Below, in pieces: positions 1-8,287 of a DNA stretch of 64,000 nucleotides; position 1 is the first letter of the stretch; every line of letters starts with the position of its first letter. This stretch comes from Candidatus Zixiibacteriota bacterium (GTDB lineage: Bacteria; Zixibacteria; MSB-5A5; WJJR01; JAJRUJ01), in the NCBI GenBank assembly GCA_020051695.1, contig JAGVQM010000030.1:37551-101550 (forward strand). The letters run 5' to 3'. A program made the translations under genes and the position numbers. Below the pieces are notes generated by a model, which searched no databases, was not told the origin of the DNA, and was given only the letters and a program-made list of their open reading frames with translations.

Positions 1-855
1 ATTGAAATGGTTGATCCATTCCAGTTTTTTGGTCAGCCGGTAGGAAAAATACCCCGAAGCAATAAACTCACTGCCCCATTCATAGTGGTAAACGTTTTCC
101 TGCGAAGAAATCCGCAGCAGCCCGGAAAGTCCCCAGCCCAGACGGTACGCCCGCTGGAAAAACAGCAACCCCACGATCGGGTCCATCGTGCCGCTGCCTA
201 ACTGCAGATCGTCGGGGATCCGGCGGCCGAACATGTCCACCGCATCATTTTTCCCGGTGGGCAGCCGCAGTCCCAGGGCGATGGCCAGTACCGGCCCCTG
301 CTGCTTGCCGGCATACATCTGCGGCCCGGCATCGAAATAGTTGTCGTAATCGTCCGCCGACGTCGGATAGTATTCGTCCCCGAACCTCATCAGGTTGCCG
401 AAATTGGCGCGAAAATACGACATCACGATAATGTCGCCCAGTCCGCGCGTTCCCTGCTGGAAATTGAAAAACTTCGGCGATTCATCGGCCAGCCCCAGGA
501 CGACCGTGGAATCTGCAACTGATGTATTCTGGATATTCTCGAACGGGACGAGCACCGAAAGCGAGATATTTTTCGACACGCCGTACATCGCCTCAAAAGC
601 CAGCGTATTATTCGAAGTGAACATATTTTCTACGTTGGGATAATAATCCGGCCCGAGGCGGGCATCCTCGAGAATTTCATATTCATACGACAGCGCAATT
701 GTGAATTGCCCCGGCTCGCCGATCAGATACGTTTCCTTGGCGATATTTTCGGTGGGCAGCGTCATGCGCCGTGGCCCGGTCTCGGCCAGGCCGTTCGCGG
801 CATGCAGGATGAGAAAAACTGCCGCAATGGTTCCGATCCATTTCGCACGTTCCAT
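1..855 (-). CDS. Outer-membrane beta-barrel protein, partial
   Basis: The gene starts at an ATG at 855 behind GGAGGGAG and stays open to the window edge, giving 285 residues without a stop; the C-terminus lies outside. The first 24 or so residues form a signal peptide (basic start, hydrophobic core, Ala-rich end before ETGP). The rest is built of alternating polar and aromatic/hydrophobic stretches with many Gly, Tyr and Phe, for example ISLSVLVPFE, PVLAIALGLRLPTG and LIGEPGQFTIALSYEYE, as in transmembrane beta strands. This pattern is like outer-membrane porins of the MetA-pathway/transporter type. A function beyond outer-membrane channel or barrel cannot be given. Confidence 0.7.
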   Translation of the reverse strand, partial: MERAKWIGTIAAVFLILHAANGLAETGPRRMTLPTENIAKETYLIGEPGQFTIALSYEYEILEDARLGPDYYPNVENMFTSNNTLAFEAMYGVSKNISLSVLVPFENIQNTSVADSTVVLGLADESPKFFNFQQGTRGLGDIIVMSYFRANFGNLMRFGDEYYPTSADDYDNYFDAGPQMYAGKQQGPVLAIALGLRLPTGKNDAVDMFGRRIPDDLQLGSGTMDPIVGLLFFQRAYRLGWGLSGLLRISSQENVYHYEWGSEFIASGYFSYRLTKKLEWINHFN

Positions 856-1113
856 GTTTTTACTCCCTCCGCGCGGCGCTCCACGCCGCAATGACCACTA
901 TCGCGGGGCAATTTTTCTGCCCCGGTAACCCATTTTGTTGTATCGGACACCCGCCAAATTGGTTTAGTTAACCCGGAGCAAAACTCGGCCCGGATCCGGC
1001 GAACTTTACGGTGCTTTTTCCGTAACATAAATTAACCGCGCCGAAGGCCGGTTGCCGGGTGAGCGCGGATTTGTGGAAAACGGGGTAGCCTGCGTATCGG
1101 GAGGTCATGAATC

Positions 1114-1836
1114 ATGAAAAAAATGTCGCCAATCGTTCTGGCTCTGGTATGTGTATTCGCTGTCACGTCAAAGGCCTTGGCCGAGAAAGTCGAGACCGCA
1201 AAAGTTGTCGATAACTTATTGACCGACAATATGTACGGTTACACGTTCGAAAAAAACGACAACTGGAAATTCAAAACAAACAACGATAATCCCAAAAAAC
1301 CGGAGTTTTTCCGCTTTGAAATCCAGAAAAAGAACAGCCAGATCCCCTTGGAACGCAAATACACTCCCGAAACCTGGAATGCGGCATACGGCGGCTTTTT
1401 TGTCGATACGACCAGTCTGACGCTCAAGCAGATTTCCGCATTATTTATCGAGAAAAACAACTCGCACCGGCTGCTGAAGAATATCGGCAAGAAAACGGAG
1501 CTGATTGCTGACGGGGAATTCGCCGAGGAAAGAGACCGCGTTTTTGGAAAAATCGGTCCGGGGTGCGCGCTGACGTTCAAGTTGGAGTACGACGTTCAAA
1601 TCAGGGACGTCAAAGACGAATACAATGTCATCACCGACTATTTAATTGGCGATGTGTACTTGACCGTTTATGGCGGCAAAATCTTTGGTTTTCTCTTTGT
1701 CGCCGAACGGGGCGAATACGGAGTCTGCAAAGTCGAACTGGAAAAAATGATCGACACCATTACCCTGCCCGGCACATTCAACGCCGAGACCCCTTCCGAC
1801 AGCGTACGCGACAGCACGGCAGCCCCGACCGAATAG
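1114..1836 (+). CDS. Exported protein of unknown function
   Basis: A 240-residue protein with a clear Sec signal peptide (MKKMSPIVLALVCVFAV, cleavage after SKALA). GGGAGG lies nine bases before the ATG. The mature part is a single alpha/beta-looking domain of about 200 residues, with YGYTFEKNDNWKFK near the start, a Cys pair (about residues 151 and 212) that could form a disulfide, and an acidic Thr/Ser/Pro tail. No lipobox or membrane segment follows the signal. It is a lone gene, facing the minus-strand HU unit. No family recognised; a periplasmic or secreted protein is the most that can be said. Confidence 0.7.
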   Translation: MKKMSPIVLALVCVFAVTSKALAEKVETAKVVDNLLTDNMYGYTFEKNDNWKFKTNNDNPKKPEFFRFEIQKKNSQIPLERKYTPETWNAAYGGFFVDTTSLTLKQISALFIEKNNSHRLLKNIGKKTELIADGEFAEERDRVFGKIGPGCALTFKLEYDVQIRDVKDEYNVITDYLIGDVYLTVYGGKIFGFLFVAERGEYGVCKVELEKMIDTITLPGTFNAETPSDSVRDSTAAPTE

Positions 1837-1885
1837 GGAAAAAGCCGTAACGGCCGACAAACCCTGATTCTATCTGCTGTGGCAT

Positions 1886-1912
1886 AAAAAAAGCGGACTA
1901 ACCATCCGCTTT
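1886..1912 (-). terminator. Rho-independent terminator of the HU unit
   Basis: A perfect 8-bp stem, AAAGCGGA (1890-1897) with TCCGCTTT (1905-1912), loop of seven, and on the minus strand a run of seven T from 1892 to 1886. It ends minus-strand transcription coming from HU. The plus strand has only three T after the stem, so it would serve the gene at 1114-1836 poorly. Confidence 0.8.
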
Positions 1913-2231
1913 CAGCAATGCCGGTTGCCCGCCGGCCCGGCTTACCCGCTGTTACCCTGGAGTGAGCAACACACACAATGTATGTGCATGTCTTTGATTT
2001 TCGGCCGAGCGCGGAATCAGGCCATAGTTTACCGCTGCCTCCGGCGAGGAAAAATCTCCGTGAGACCCCTGCTATGACCGGTCGGTAACAACTGACCTCC
2101 TTTCGGATGTTACCTCCGCTCAACCACCACAAAACCGGCAGGACTTTCGGGTTCCAAACGGCGAACACGAAGCGCCCACCACTCACAGGCCGCGGGACAT
2201 TCAGGATCGTTCCTTTGACCTGTGTGGCCGC
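1913..2231 (-). ncRNA. Possible structured RNA between the HU unit and its terminator
   Basis: About 320 bases on the minus strand between the stop of the 31-residue gene and a good terminator hold no plausible gene. On the RNA, GTTACC (from 2089-2084) can pair with GGTAAC upstream (2114-2109), making a hairpin whose inner part is TCC-GAAA-GGA, or with GGTAAC downstream (1956-1951), where the match extends to nine pairs with one G-U. The two stems exclude each other. It also holds CCTC-GCC-GGAGG and GGCC/GGCC hairpins. It does not match tmRNA, RNase P RNA or SRP RNA motifs that I know. It could be a small RNA or a structured 3' UTR. Confidence 0.35.
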
Positions 2232-2327
2232 CTAGCGGTTTTTCTTCTTATGTCTGTCTTTGCGCAGCCGTTTTTTTCTTTTATGCGTCTTGATTTTCTG
2301 GCGTTTGCGCTTCTTGCCTGAGGGCAT
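2232..2327 (-). CDS. 31-residue ultrabasic protein, ribosomal-protein-like
   Basis: A very short gene starting MPSGKKRKRQKIK and ending HKKKNR, with about two thirds Lys and Arg. The ATG is at 2327 and the stop TAG at 2232, 12 bases after the stop of HU, so the two are co-transcribed. Proteins of this length and start (MPSGKKRKRHK...) are widespread in Bacteroidota and are annotated as AURKAIP1/COX24-domain proteins, related to the mitochondrial small-subunit protein mS38. From this a ribosome-associated role is inferred. Family membership rests on my recall of the sequence pattern; the reading frame itself is clear. Confidence 0.75.
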   Translation of the reverse strand: MPSGKKRKRQKIKTHKRKKRLRKDRHKKKNR

Positions 2328-2339
2328 TAATGATCCCCG

Positions 2340-2627
2340 TTATCCAATGGGTTGTTTGACAATCAGGTTTTTAAACTCGTTCGACGGTTTAAAAACCGGC
2401 ACTTTGCGATCCGGTACCGGGACTTCCTCGCCCGTGCGCGGGTTTCTCGCTTTACGCGCTTTGCGCAGCTTGACCTTGAAGGTTCCGAAGCCCCGAATTT
2501 CAATATTATTACCGCTCTCCAGACTCCGCTTAATGGCCTCCAAAAACGAATCCACGGTTATGGCAACGTCCGTCCGAGTCAGACCCGTTTTCGCGGCACA
2601 TTGTTCAACCAGGTCGGCTTTGGTCAT
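2340..2627 (-). CDS. hup: HU/IHF-family DNA-binding protein
   Basis: A 95-residue protein of the usual HU length. It shows the N-terminal helix pair (MTKADLVEQCAAKTGLTRTD), the helix IKRSLESGN, the core IEIRGFGTFKVK, and the DNA-binding beta arm with ARNPRTGEEVPVPDRKVPVFKPS, where the Asn-Pro of NPRTG is the residue pair that intercalates in DNA. It binds and bends DNA as a dimer and helps compact the nucleoid. GGAGG lies eight bases before the ATG. It heads a small minus-strand unit with the 31-residue basic protein and the possible RNA after it. HU and IHF subunits cannot be told apart from sequence alone. Confidence 0.95.
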   Translation of the reverse strand: MTKADLVEQCAAKTGLTRTDVAITVDSFLEAIKRSLESGNNIEIRGFGTFKVKLRKARKARNPRTGEEVPVPDRKVPVFKPSNEFKNLIVKQPIG

Positions 2628-2673
2628 CCTGACCCTCCTTACAATACCTCTTGGCCATCTATTTTACTTGTTT

Positions 2674-2702
2674 TATTTTCATCCTCACAAATTGATTGTC
2701 AA
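2674..2702 (-). promoter_or_regulatory. Candidate sigma-70-type promoter for HU
   Basis: Minus-strand TTGACA (2702-2697), 17-base spacer and AAAATA (2679-2674), giving a leader of about 45 bases to the HU start. The -35 box is perfect and the -10 box weak. It overlaps the 3' end of sppA by four bases. Confidence 0.4.
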
Positions 2703-3598
2703 TGATATAGGAACAATAATTGCGGCCCGGCAAACCCCTCCGACGTGATCCCGGGCACCAGATCGAACACCAGCTTGCCGAGCAAATCCCAAACCGTGGC
2801 CCGGCTGCGAGGCACCTCAATGATCGTGCGCGGCGGCGCGTCCATTCCGGCCATGCTTGCCGCAATATCAAGGGCATCATCAAGATCACCCAGCACGTCT
2901 ACCAAATCGGCCTCCAGCGCCTGCCGCCCGGTAAAAATCCGCCCATCGGCCAACGGCAGAATGTCCTGGATTTCCATCCTCCGGCCCTCGGCCACAACAT
3001 TGACAAACTGGTCATATGTATCATCAATTACCGACTGCAGGTGAATAAAGTCCTCTTCAGTCGGTTCGCGCCACATCGAACCGACGTCTTTCAAAACCCC
3101 GGATTTGATGACCTGCGTCTTGACCCCGATTTTGTTGGCCAATTCGTCAATAGTCTGATATTGAAAAATCACGCCGATCGAGCCGGTCAGTGTGCCGGGG
3201 TTGGCCACAACGGTATCGGCGGCCATGGCGATGTACAAACCGCCGGAAGCAGCCACCGAGCCCATGGAGGCAACAATGATTTTCCCTTCGTCTTTCGCCC
3301 GCAATAATTGCGAATAGATCTCCTGGGAAGCCGCCACTCCCCCGCCGGGCGAGTCTACCCGCAGGACAATTGCGGGCACAGAGTTATCCTCAGTATATTT
3401 CTTGATTTGCCGGACGACATTCTTGGAGGAGTAAATCGGTCCTTCCACTTCGATGATGGCAATCCGTTTCCCCATGGCGGGGAATTCAAAACTTCCTTCC
3501 TCGCTGACACCCATCAAAGCTACGACGGTAAAAAAGACAAAACCGGCAAAGGCGAAAAAAATCACTACGCCAATGACAATATCTCTGCGTTTTGCCAT
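2699..3598 (-). CDS. sppA: Signal peptide peptidase SppA, short form
   Basis: A 299-residue membrane-anchored serine protease that breaks down cleaved signal peptides in the cytoplasmic membrane. One membrane segment spans about residues 7-29. The ClpP-like core has VDSPGG (81-86), the nucleophile Ser-118 in AASGG, TGSIGV (138-143) and the likely general-base Lys-165 in IKSG, followed by KDVGS. The length is that of the single-domain Bacillus-type SppA, not the two-domain E. coli type. The start ATG has only a weak ribosome site. It is downstream of the mltD-like gene on the same strand with 35 bases between, so read-through is likely. Confidence 0.93.
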   Translation of the reverse strand: MAKRRDIVIGVVIFFAFAGFVFFTVVALMGVSEEGSFEFPAMGKRIAIIEVEGPIYSSKNVVRQIKKYTEDNSVPAIVLRVDSPGGGVAASQEIYSQLLRAKDEGKIIVASMGSVAASGGLYIAMAADTVVANPGTLTGSIGVIFQYQTIDELANKIGVKTQVIKSGVLKDVGSMWREPTEEDFIHLQSVIDDTYDQFVNVVAEGRRMEIQDILPLADGRIFTGRQALEADLVDVLGDLDDALDIAASMAGMDAPPRTIIEVPRSRATVWDLLGKLVFDLVPGITSEGFAGPQLLFLYH

Positions 3599-3633
3599 GT
3601 TTTTGCCCGTTCAACGTCTTTAGCGGACACCAA

Positions 3634-5562
3634 TTACGGAATGCGAATTTTTGCCCCCGGGTAAATGCGCCGCGGATCATCGAGGTTGTTGGCGGCAAGG
3701 AGGTCTTTCACGTTAATCCCAAAATGACTCGCGATCGCCCAAACTGTGTCGCCGCCTTTGACGGTATACCACTTTGCCTTGCTTTCGGTCTGCTTATGGC
3801 CCGGGACCTTGATCCAGCGGCCGGCCACCAGCGGATCTCCGGGGCGCATCCCATTGGCTTTGCGCAAGGCGGTTACGGTCGTAGAAAACGCGCGACTCAG
3901 TTCCCATAGTGATTCTCCCGGACGGACAAAATATTTGCCCGTAGTGGAAACCGTTCGTTCGCCGCCGCGGCTTTCGCTGCCCCGGCTTTCGCTGCGCCGG
4001 CTTTCGCTGCGCCGGCCTTCGCTGGAGGCATGCACCTGATCGCCGGGAATCGGGACATTGAGTACCTGCCCGACGTAGATCCGGTTACGAGATTGCAACT
4101 TGTTGGCGTCTACCAGCGCCGCCTGCGATACCCCGTATTTCCTGGCAATAGTGGAGAGCGTTTCTCCCCGGTTTACGCGATGCACGGACCACTGGGCGCG
4201 GTTCGAGGCCGGAAGATCGGGGTACACCGCCGCAAATTTAGGCCCCAGCCCCTTGGGCACACGGAGCTGATAGGCACCCTCCCCCGGGGGGGTGACATCG
4301 CGCAACAATTCCGGATTCAGACTTTTCAACTCTTCGGTGGTGGTCTTCAACCGTTGGGCAACCGTCTTCAGCTCCAGCGGCTTGGCCGTGCTCACGACAT
4401 CGAATTCCAGCGGTTCATCATAATCGATATTGGCAAAACCGAACCGCTCGGGCTCTTTGGCGATCATCGTAGCGGCCATGTACAACGGCACATAATTGCG
4501 CGTTTGACTGAGCAGCCGCAATTGCCAGAAGTCGCGGGTTTTTTGCCGCTCGATCTGCCGGCCGACACGCCCTTCACCGCCGTTATAGCTGGCCAGCGCC
4601 AGTGGCCAGGAATCAAACATCTCGTATAGATATTTCAAGTACTTGCAGGCAGCATGGGTCGAACTCACAAAATCCCGGCGCTCGTCGCACCACCAGGAAC
4701 GTTCCAGTCCGTACAACTTTCCCGTCGAGGAGATGAACTGCCAGGGACCGGAGGCATGGGCATAGGAATAGGCCTTGGGATTAAATCCGCTCTCGATCAG
4801 CGGCAAGTACACCAGGTCGGCCGGTAATCCATGCTCGGCAATGATCTCGCGCATCAGGGGAATGTAACGCCCCGAGCGCTTCAGATAGGTCTCAAATGGT
4901 TTGCGGGCAACGGTCTGGAAGTAGACGATACAATTTTTCACTTCCTCGTTCAATTCGATGGGAATATCATAGGCGACCTCGGGGATTTCCTCAGGCAGTT
5001 GTATCACCGGCATCGTTTCCTGGTAATCCCGCAGGTTTTCCAGATTTTCGAACCGCAACAGAAATGCCGCCAGTGACGCTTCGGAGGACAAGCCGCCCAT
5101 CGAGGCCAGGGCAAATTGATAATCGTTGGAAATTTCGCGGAGCAAGATATCAAACTTCTCGGCCATATCAGGTTGTTCGACATTGGCCAGGTCGATTGTC
5201 GCGAGGATTTCGGTCGCTTTCTCGAAATTATACTGCGCCTGCTCCCATTCGGCCTCATGGTTGGCCTGCACGCCCAGTGCATAGTATTGTTCGGCTTCGG
5301 TGAATAACCGATATATTTCGCCTTCGAAATCCTGTTCTTCACCGGCCTCGGCAAGCAACGCCGAATCAAGCACTCCGGATGTATCCTCCCCGGCGAAACC
5401 AGCCGCTTCGGACATATCGATTTGTTGTTCGCGATCGGCATTCGACGCCGAAAATTCGGGGGAATCAATATCTGTTCGCGATCCGGACCGGACACACCCG
5501 GTCAACGTGACGACAATCAACAGACAAAAGAATCCACACACTCTGCGCATAGCGGTTAACAT
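3634..5562 (-). CDS. mltD: Membrane-bound lytic murein transglycosylase, MltD-like, with LysM domains
   Basis: It cuts the glycan strands of peptidoglycan, leaving 1,6-anhydro ends, from the periplasmic face of the outer membrane. I take the ATG at 5562, which has GGGAG seven bases upstream, over the GTG at 5574; this gives 642 residues. A lipobox LTGC puts the lipidated Cys at about residue 23. An alpha-helical part (80-230) leads into the SLT domain with catalytic Glu-257 in PLIESGFNP, then AHASGPWQF and ASYNGGEGRV. A degenerate LysM-like stretch and three LysM peptidoglycan-binding domains (about 455-500, 545-590 and 598-642) complete the protein. The linker between the first and second full LysM is a Ser/Glu/Arg repeat coded by a 15-base tandem repeat. 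Confidence 0.92.
   Translation of the reverse strand: MLTAMRRVCGFFCLLIVVTLTGCVRSGSRTDIDSPEFSASNADREQQIDMSEAAGFAGEDTSGVLDSALLAEAGEEQDFEGEIYRLFTEAEQYYALGVQANHEAEWEQAQYNFEKATEILATIDLANVEQPDMAEKFDILLREISNDYQFALASMGGLSSEASLAAFLLRFENLENLRDYQETMPVIQLPEEIPEVAYDIPIELNEEVKNCIVYFQTVARKPFETYLKRSGRYIPLMREIIAEHGLPADLVYLPLIESGFNPKAYSYAHASGPWQFISSTGKLYGLERSWWCDERRDFVSSTHAACKYLKYLYEMFDSWPLALASYNGGEGRVGRQIERQKTRDFWQLRLLSQTRNYVPLYMAATMIAKEPERFGFANIDYDEPLEFDVVSTAKPLELKTVAQRLKTTTEELKSLNPELLRDVTPPGEGAYQLRVPKGLGPKFAAVYPDLPASNRAQWSVHRVNRGETLSTIARKYGVSQAALVDANKLQSRNRIYVGQVLNVPIPGDQVHASSEGRRSESRRSESRGSESRGGERTVSTTGKYFVRPGESLWELSRAFSTTVTALRKANGMRPGDPLVAGRWIKVPGHKQTESKAKWYTVKGGDTVWAIASHFGINVKDLLAANNLDDPRRIYPGAKIRIP
3968..4026. 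repeat. 15-base tandem repeat in the LysM linker
   Basis: Four near-identical copies of a 15-base unit (CGGCTTTCGCTGCGC on the plus strand), the last truncated and with one change. On the coding strand they give the residues RSESR-type five-residue repeat between two LysM domains. The unit is a multiple of three, so copy-number change would lengthen the linker without breaking the frame. Confidence 0.9.
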
Positions 5563-5907
5563 ACGGTCTCCCACAGTCTTGAGTTGACCTACCGACCCTG
5601 ATTACTTCTTCGGTCGGTTAACCCCCTCAAATTAGCCCTTTCTTGCCCCGCCGCCCGGCGAGAACTCACATTACGCCGGCCCGCTGTAACTCGTTGCTAT
5701 ATATATGCAAAAACCGGCGTGTCAAGATAATTCCTTGTTCATCGCCAATTATTATTTAAAAAGTGGTTGCCGGTTTGTACCCCCTTATCAGCCATAAAGC
5801 TGACTGATTTGACCGCCCCCTCCCGCCCCGATCATGGGATAAATTATATAACAGGTTCACCGACAATACCTTACGAAACTTCCCCGACAGAACCCGTTAC
5901 CAAATGA
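5563..5907. other. Intergenic region between mltD and miaA
   Basis: About 345 bases between two minus-strand genes. It holds the promoter of the mltD-like gene (given separately) and AT-rich stretches around 5740-5760 and 5835-5850. No open frame with a ribosome site and no clear hairpin terminator for miaA are visible. Confidence 0.5.
5698..5725 (-). promoter_or_regulatory. Sigma-70-type promoter of the mltD-sppA unit
   Basis: On the minus strand a perfect TTGACA (5725-5720), a 16-base spacer and TATATA (5703-5698) inside an alternating TA run. The predicted leader to the ATG at 5562 is about 130 bases. Confidence 0.7.
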
Positions 5908-6831
5908 TTATACAAGAACATGTTGGATTTGATCGGCCATTTTTGTTCCCGGCGTCAGCCAGCGCACCTGTTCCTGCCGGCGGAACCACGTCAATTGACG
6001 CTTGGCGTAGTGCCGCGTATTAATTTTTATTTTTTCTGCCGTTTCGCCGCGATCGACTCTCCCCGCCAGATATTCGAGTGTTTCGGTGTAGCCGACACTC
6101 CGTAATCCGGGCGCGTCGGGCGTCACACCTGCCTTCAGTAGATCTCGTACTTCATCAAACAATCCCAGCTTAAGCATCCGATCGGTACGAATATCAATCC
6201 GGTCGTATAGTTGCGCGCGCGGCCAATCGATCCCGAACAACATAAACCGCCACGGCGGCCGCCGGTATTCACCCGTCCGCTGCAGAGTTGACAGCGGTTC
6301 CCCGGTCAGGTAATATACTTCCAGGGCGCGAACAAGTCGGGTCTGATTATTTTTGTTGATGCCGGCGGCGGTTTCCGGGTCTACAGCTTGCAGTCTGCCA
6401 TATACCGTATCCCACCCCTCGACTTCAGCTTGTTCGATAATCTCGCGCCGGATTTGCGGATCGGCTTCAGGCCCTTCAAATAAGCCGTCCTTCAAAGCCC
6501 GCAAATAAAAGCCGGTCCCACCGGCCAGAATGGGCAGGGTACCGGCAGCAATCGTCTCTTGAATGATGCGGGCCGCTGTTTGGGCATAGACATAGGCCGA
6601 ATACCGATCATGCGGTTCAATGAGATCGATCATGGCATAATTATATCGGGCAATCAATTCAGGTGAAGGTTTTGCTGAGCCGATATCCAACCGGCGGTAA
6701 ACCTTGCGTGAATCGACGGAAATGATGCGCCCGCCGGTTCGGTCCGCCAGCTCGCGCGCCAGCGAAGATTTGCCTGAGGCCGTGGCGCCCACGATGGCCG
6801 GGATAACCGGGAATGAACCGCCGTCAACCAT
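5908..6831 (-). CDS. miaA: tRNA dimethylallyltransferase MiaA
   Basis: It adds a dimethylallyl group to A37 of tRNAs that read codons starting with U. The open frame runs on upstream to 7272, but the first 147 codons look like nothing, and the conserved protein begins at the ATG at 6831, giving 307 residues, the family's usual length. It shows the P-loop GATASGKSS near residue 13, then DSRKVYRRLDIGSAKP (the substrate-binding DSxQVY motif with Arg-Lys in place of the usual Met-Gln), LAGGTGFYLRAL, and LVRALEVYYLTG. The C-terminus ends with RHYAKRQLTWFRRQ, the standard tRNA-binding motif. It is a single gene. Confidence 0.95.
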   Translation of the reverse strand: MVDGGSFPVIPAIVGATASGKSSLARELADRTGGRIISVDSRKVYRRLDIGSAKPSPELIARYNYAMIDLIEPHDRYSAYVYAQTAARIIQETIAAGTLPILAGGTGFYLRALKDGLFEGPEADPQIRREIIEQAEVEGWDTVYGRLQAVDPETAAGINKNNQTRLVRALEVYYLTGEPLSTLQRTGEYRRPPWRFMLFGIDWPRAQLYDRIDIRTDRMLKLGLFDEVRDLLKAGVTPDAPGLRSVGYTETLEYLAGRVDRGETAEKIKINTRHYAKRQLTWFRRQEQVRWLTPGTKMADQIQHVLV

Positions 6832-7030
6832 GGCATAATATACTATTCCGCCGCACAGGTTTATACCAATGATATATAATGATGGCCCGGTTTCTTCCAA
6901 ATGTCCGGGCACAAGCTCGCCGACAAATTCGCCGCAGTACAGGTGCCCAATTTTCGGTTGCCCCGTCGGGGTCTGAGACTTACATCTATGATAATGGCCG
7001 GGATGGCCGGCAAAGTGATATAATTCGGAA

Positions 7031-7433
7031 ATGGCTTCGACTTCGAAAAATCCGCGCCTCCGGCACATTGCCGGAATGTTCCTGGGCCTAATTACCTTCA
7101 GCATCATACTGGTTGACCTCCCGGGTTCGGTTTGGAGCGGGATGCCCAGCTTGCTGCGGCCATGATTCCCATTATGGCCGCCACCGCGCAGGCCCTTGGG
7201 ATGAATCCATTGATGATTCCCGTGACGATTCCGGCCTCCTGCGCTTTCATGCTCCGGTGGCCACCCCGCCAAACGCGATTGTCTTCGGCTCCGGCCATAT
7301 CCGCATGGGGCAAATGGTCCGGGCCGGTTTAATCTTGAACCTGTTGATTGCAGTGATCATGACCGCGTACATCCACTATATCTTGCTCCCGGCCTGGAAT
7401 ATGTCGCCGTCGTTGCCCGACTGGGCCAAATAA
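7031..7433 (+). pseudogene. Collapsed SLC13/DASS-type anion transporter
   Basis: Three pieces in three different frames make up the two ends of a sodium/dicarboxylate-type transporter. From 7031 there is an N-terminal piece with a membrane segment (IAGMFLGLITFSIILVDLPG). From about 7135 comes AAMIPIMAATAQALGMNP, followed by PASCAFML. After one lost base near 7254 the third frame carries PVATPPNAIVFGSG, the family's conserved C-terminal motif, and a last membrane helix (LILNLLIAVIMTAYIHYILL). The middle of the protein, some 350 residues, is missing. Restoring one C after CTCC would rejoin CAFML with PVATPPN. The SLC13 assignment of the C-terminal half is strong and that of the N-terminal piece is likely. 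Confidence 0.75.
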
Positions 7434-7644
7434 GACACCCTGGTCCACGATCAAGCCAAACCGTGGGACAAAGCTGTACCCGGCCACACCTGCGGTAACG
7501 GGTTGACCGGCACCTGCTTAAGCCGGTTGCTGCACCGCTGCTGAAAAAAATATAAAAATAATATACAACAATTTTAATCCTAATTCGTCTTAATCGCGAG
7601 ATGATGAACTGAATGTAAATAACTAAATAGAGAAAGGCCTGGAA

Positions 7645-8238
7645 ATGGAAAAGTTTGCCAGACGTGAACGGTCCTCGACATTGTTCGCCGTGATTCTCAT
7701 CGCCGGATTTTTCTTGTTGTTAATCAGTGGCCCGGCGGCCGCCGGATGCGGCGCGAAATCCTGCGGCACGTCCGTGGAAAAAACATCCTCCACGACTGCG
7801 GCAACGCCGAGTGGTTCCGGGACTGCAGCTTGCACTTCCACTGAGACGAAAGCCACAAAGGTGGGGGCTTCTTGTGCTGCCAGTTGCACTGAAAAATCGA
7901 CGGGGATGAAGGCCGACGCGACCACCACCGGAAATCCCGAAAAATCCGGAACGACAACGACGGCCAGAACTGCCGGCTACGTTGAATCACACCAGCAGGC
8001 GGCGAATACGGAAATCGTCACGGCGAAACCGGCCGGTGCGGCCTGCTGCGAAATGGGCGAAAAGGCCCTCGCCGCCGGAACTGAACTTCCCGAATGTTGT
8101 CTGAAAGCCGCAAATACCGTCCAGGTCAGTCCGGCCGCCGGCGCCTGCTGTGCCGACGGGGAAAAGGCGCTCGCCGCGGGCCGGCCCTTGCCGGGTTGTT
8201 GCCTTGAGAAAGCCAAATCCGCCAAAGCCGGAAGTTGA
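7645..8238 (+). CDS. Secreted cysteine-rich protein with two CC-x15-CC repeats
   Basis: A 197-residue protein with a signal peptide (hydrophobic LFAVILIAGFFLLLISG, cleavage near AAAG). The middle is a Thr/Ser/Ala-rich low-complexity stretch with scattered Cys. The C-terminal 70 residues hold two copies of a repeat of the form CC-x15-CC, each with the core GEKALAAG and LPxCCL (about residues 132-150 and 168-186). Paired cysteines at fixed spacing suggest metal binding or disulfide knots. The next gene, 290 bases downstream, is another exported Cys-rich repeat protein but with a different repeat. No known family recognised. Confidence 0.75.
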   Translation: MEKFARRERSSTLFAVILIAGFFLLLISGPAAAGCGAKSCGTSVEKTSSTTAATPSGSGTAACTSTETKATKVGASCAASCTEKSTGMKADATTTGNPEKSGTTTTARTAGYVESHQQAANTEIVTAKPAGAACCEMGEKALAAGTELPECCLKAANTVQVSPAAGACCADGEKALAAGRPLPGCCLEKAKSAKAGS

Positions 8239-8287
8239 ACTCGGCCTTGGATGATATTAACCGCTGCTACAATAACAAGTTATGACG

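Noticed and set aside
1668..2186. 172-codon minus-strand frame
   Set aside because: It runs from the structured RNA region into the coding part of the exported protein at 1114-1836, crosses a good terminator, and has no domain or ribosome site.
3968..4026. CRISPR-like repeats
   Set aside because: Units are contiguous without spacers and lie in frame in a coding region, so this is a coding tandem repeat.
6832..7272. N-terminal extension of miaA
   Set aside because: The frame is open by chance; composition is Gly/His/Arg-rich, it covers the transporter pseudogene on the other strand, and MiaA of normal length starts at 6831. The 200 bases from 6832 to 7030 show nothing else.
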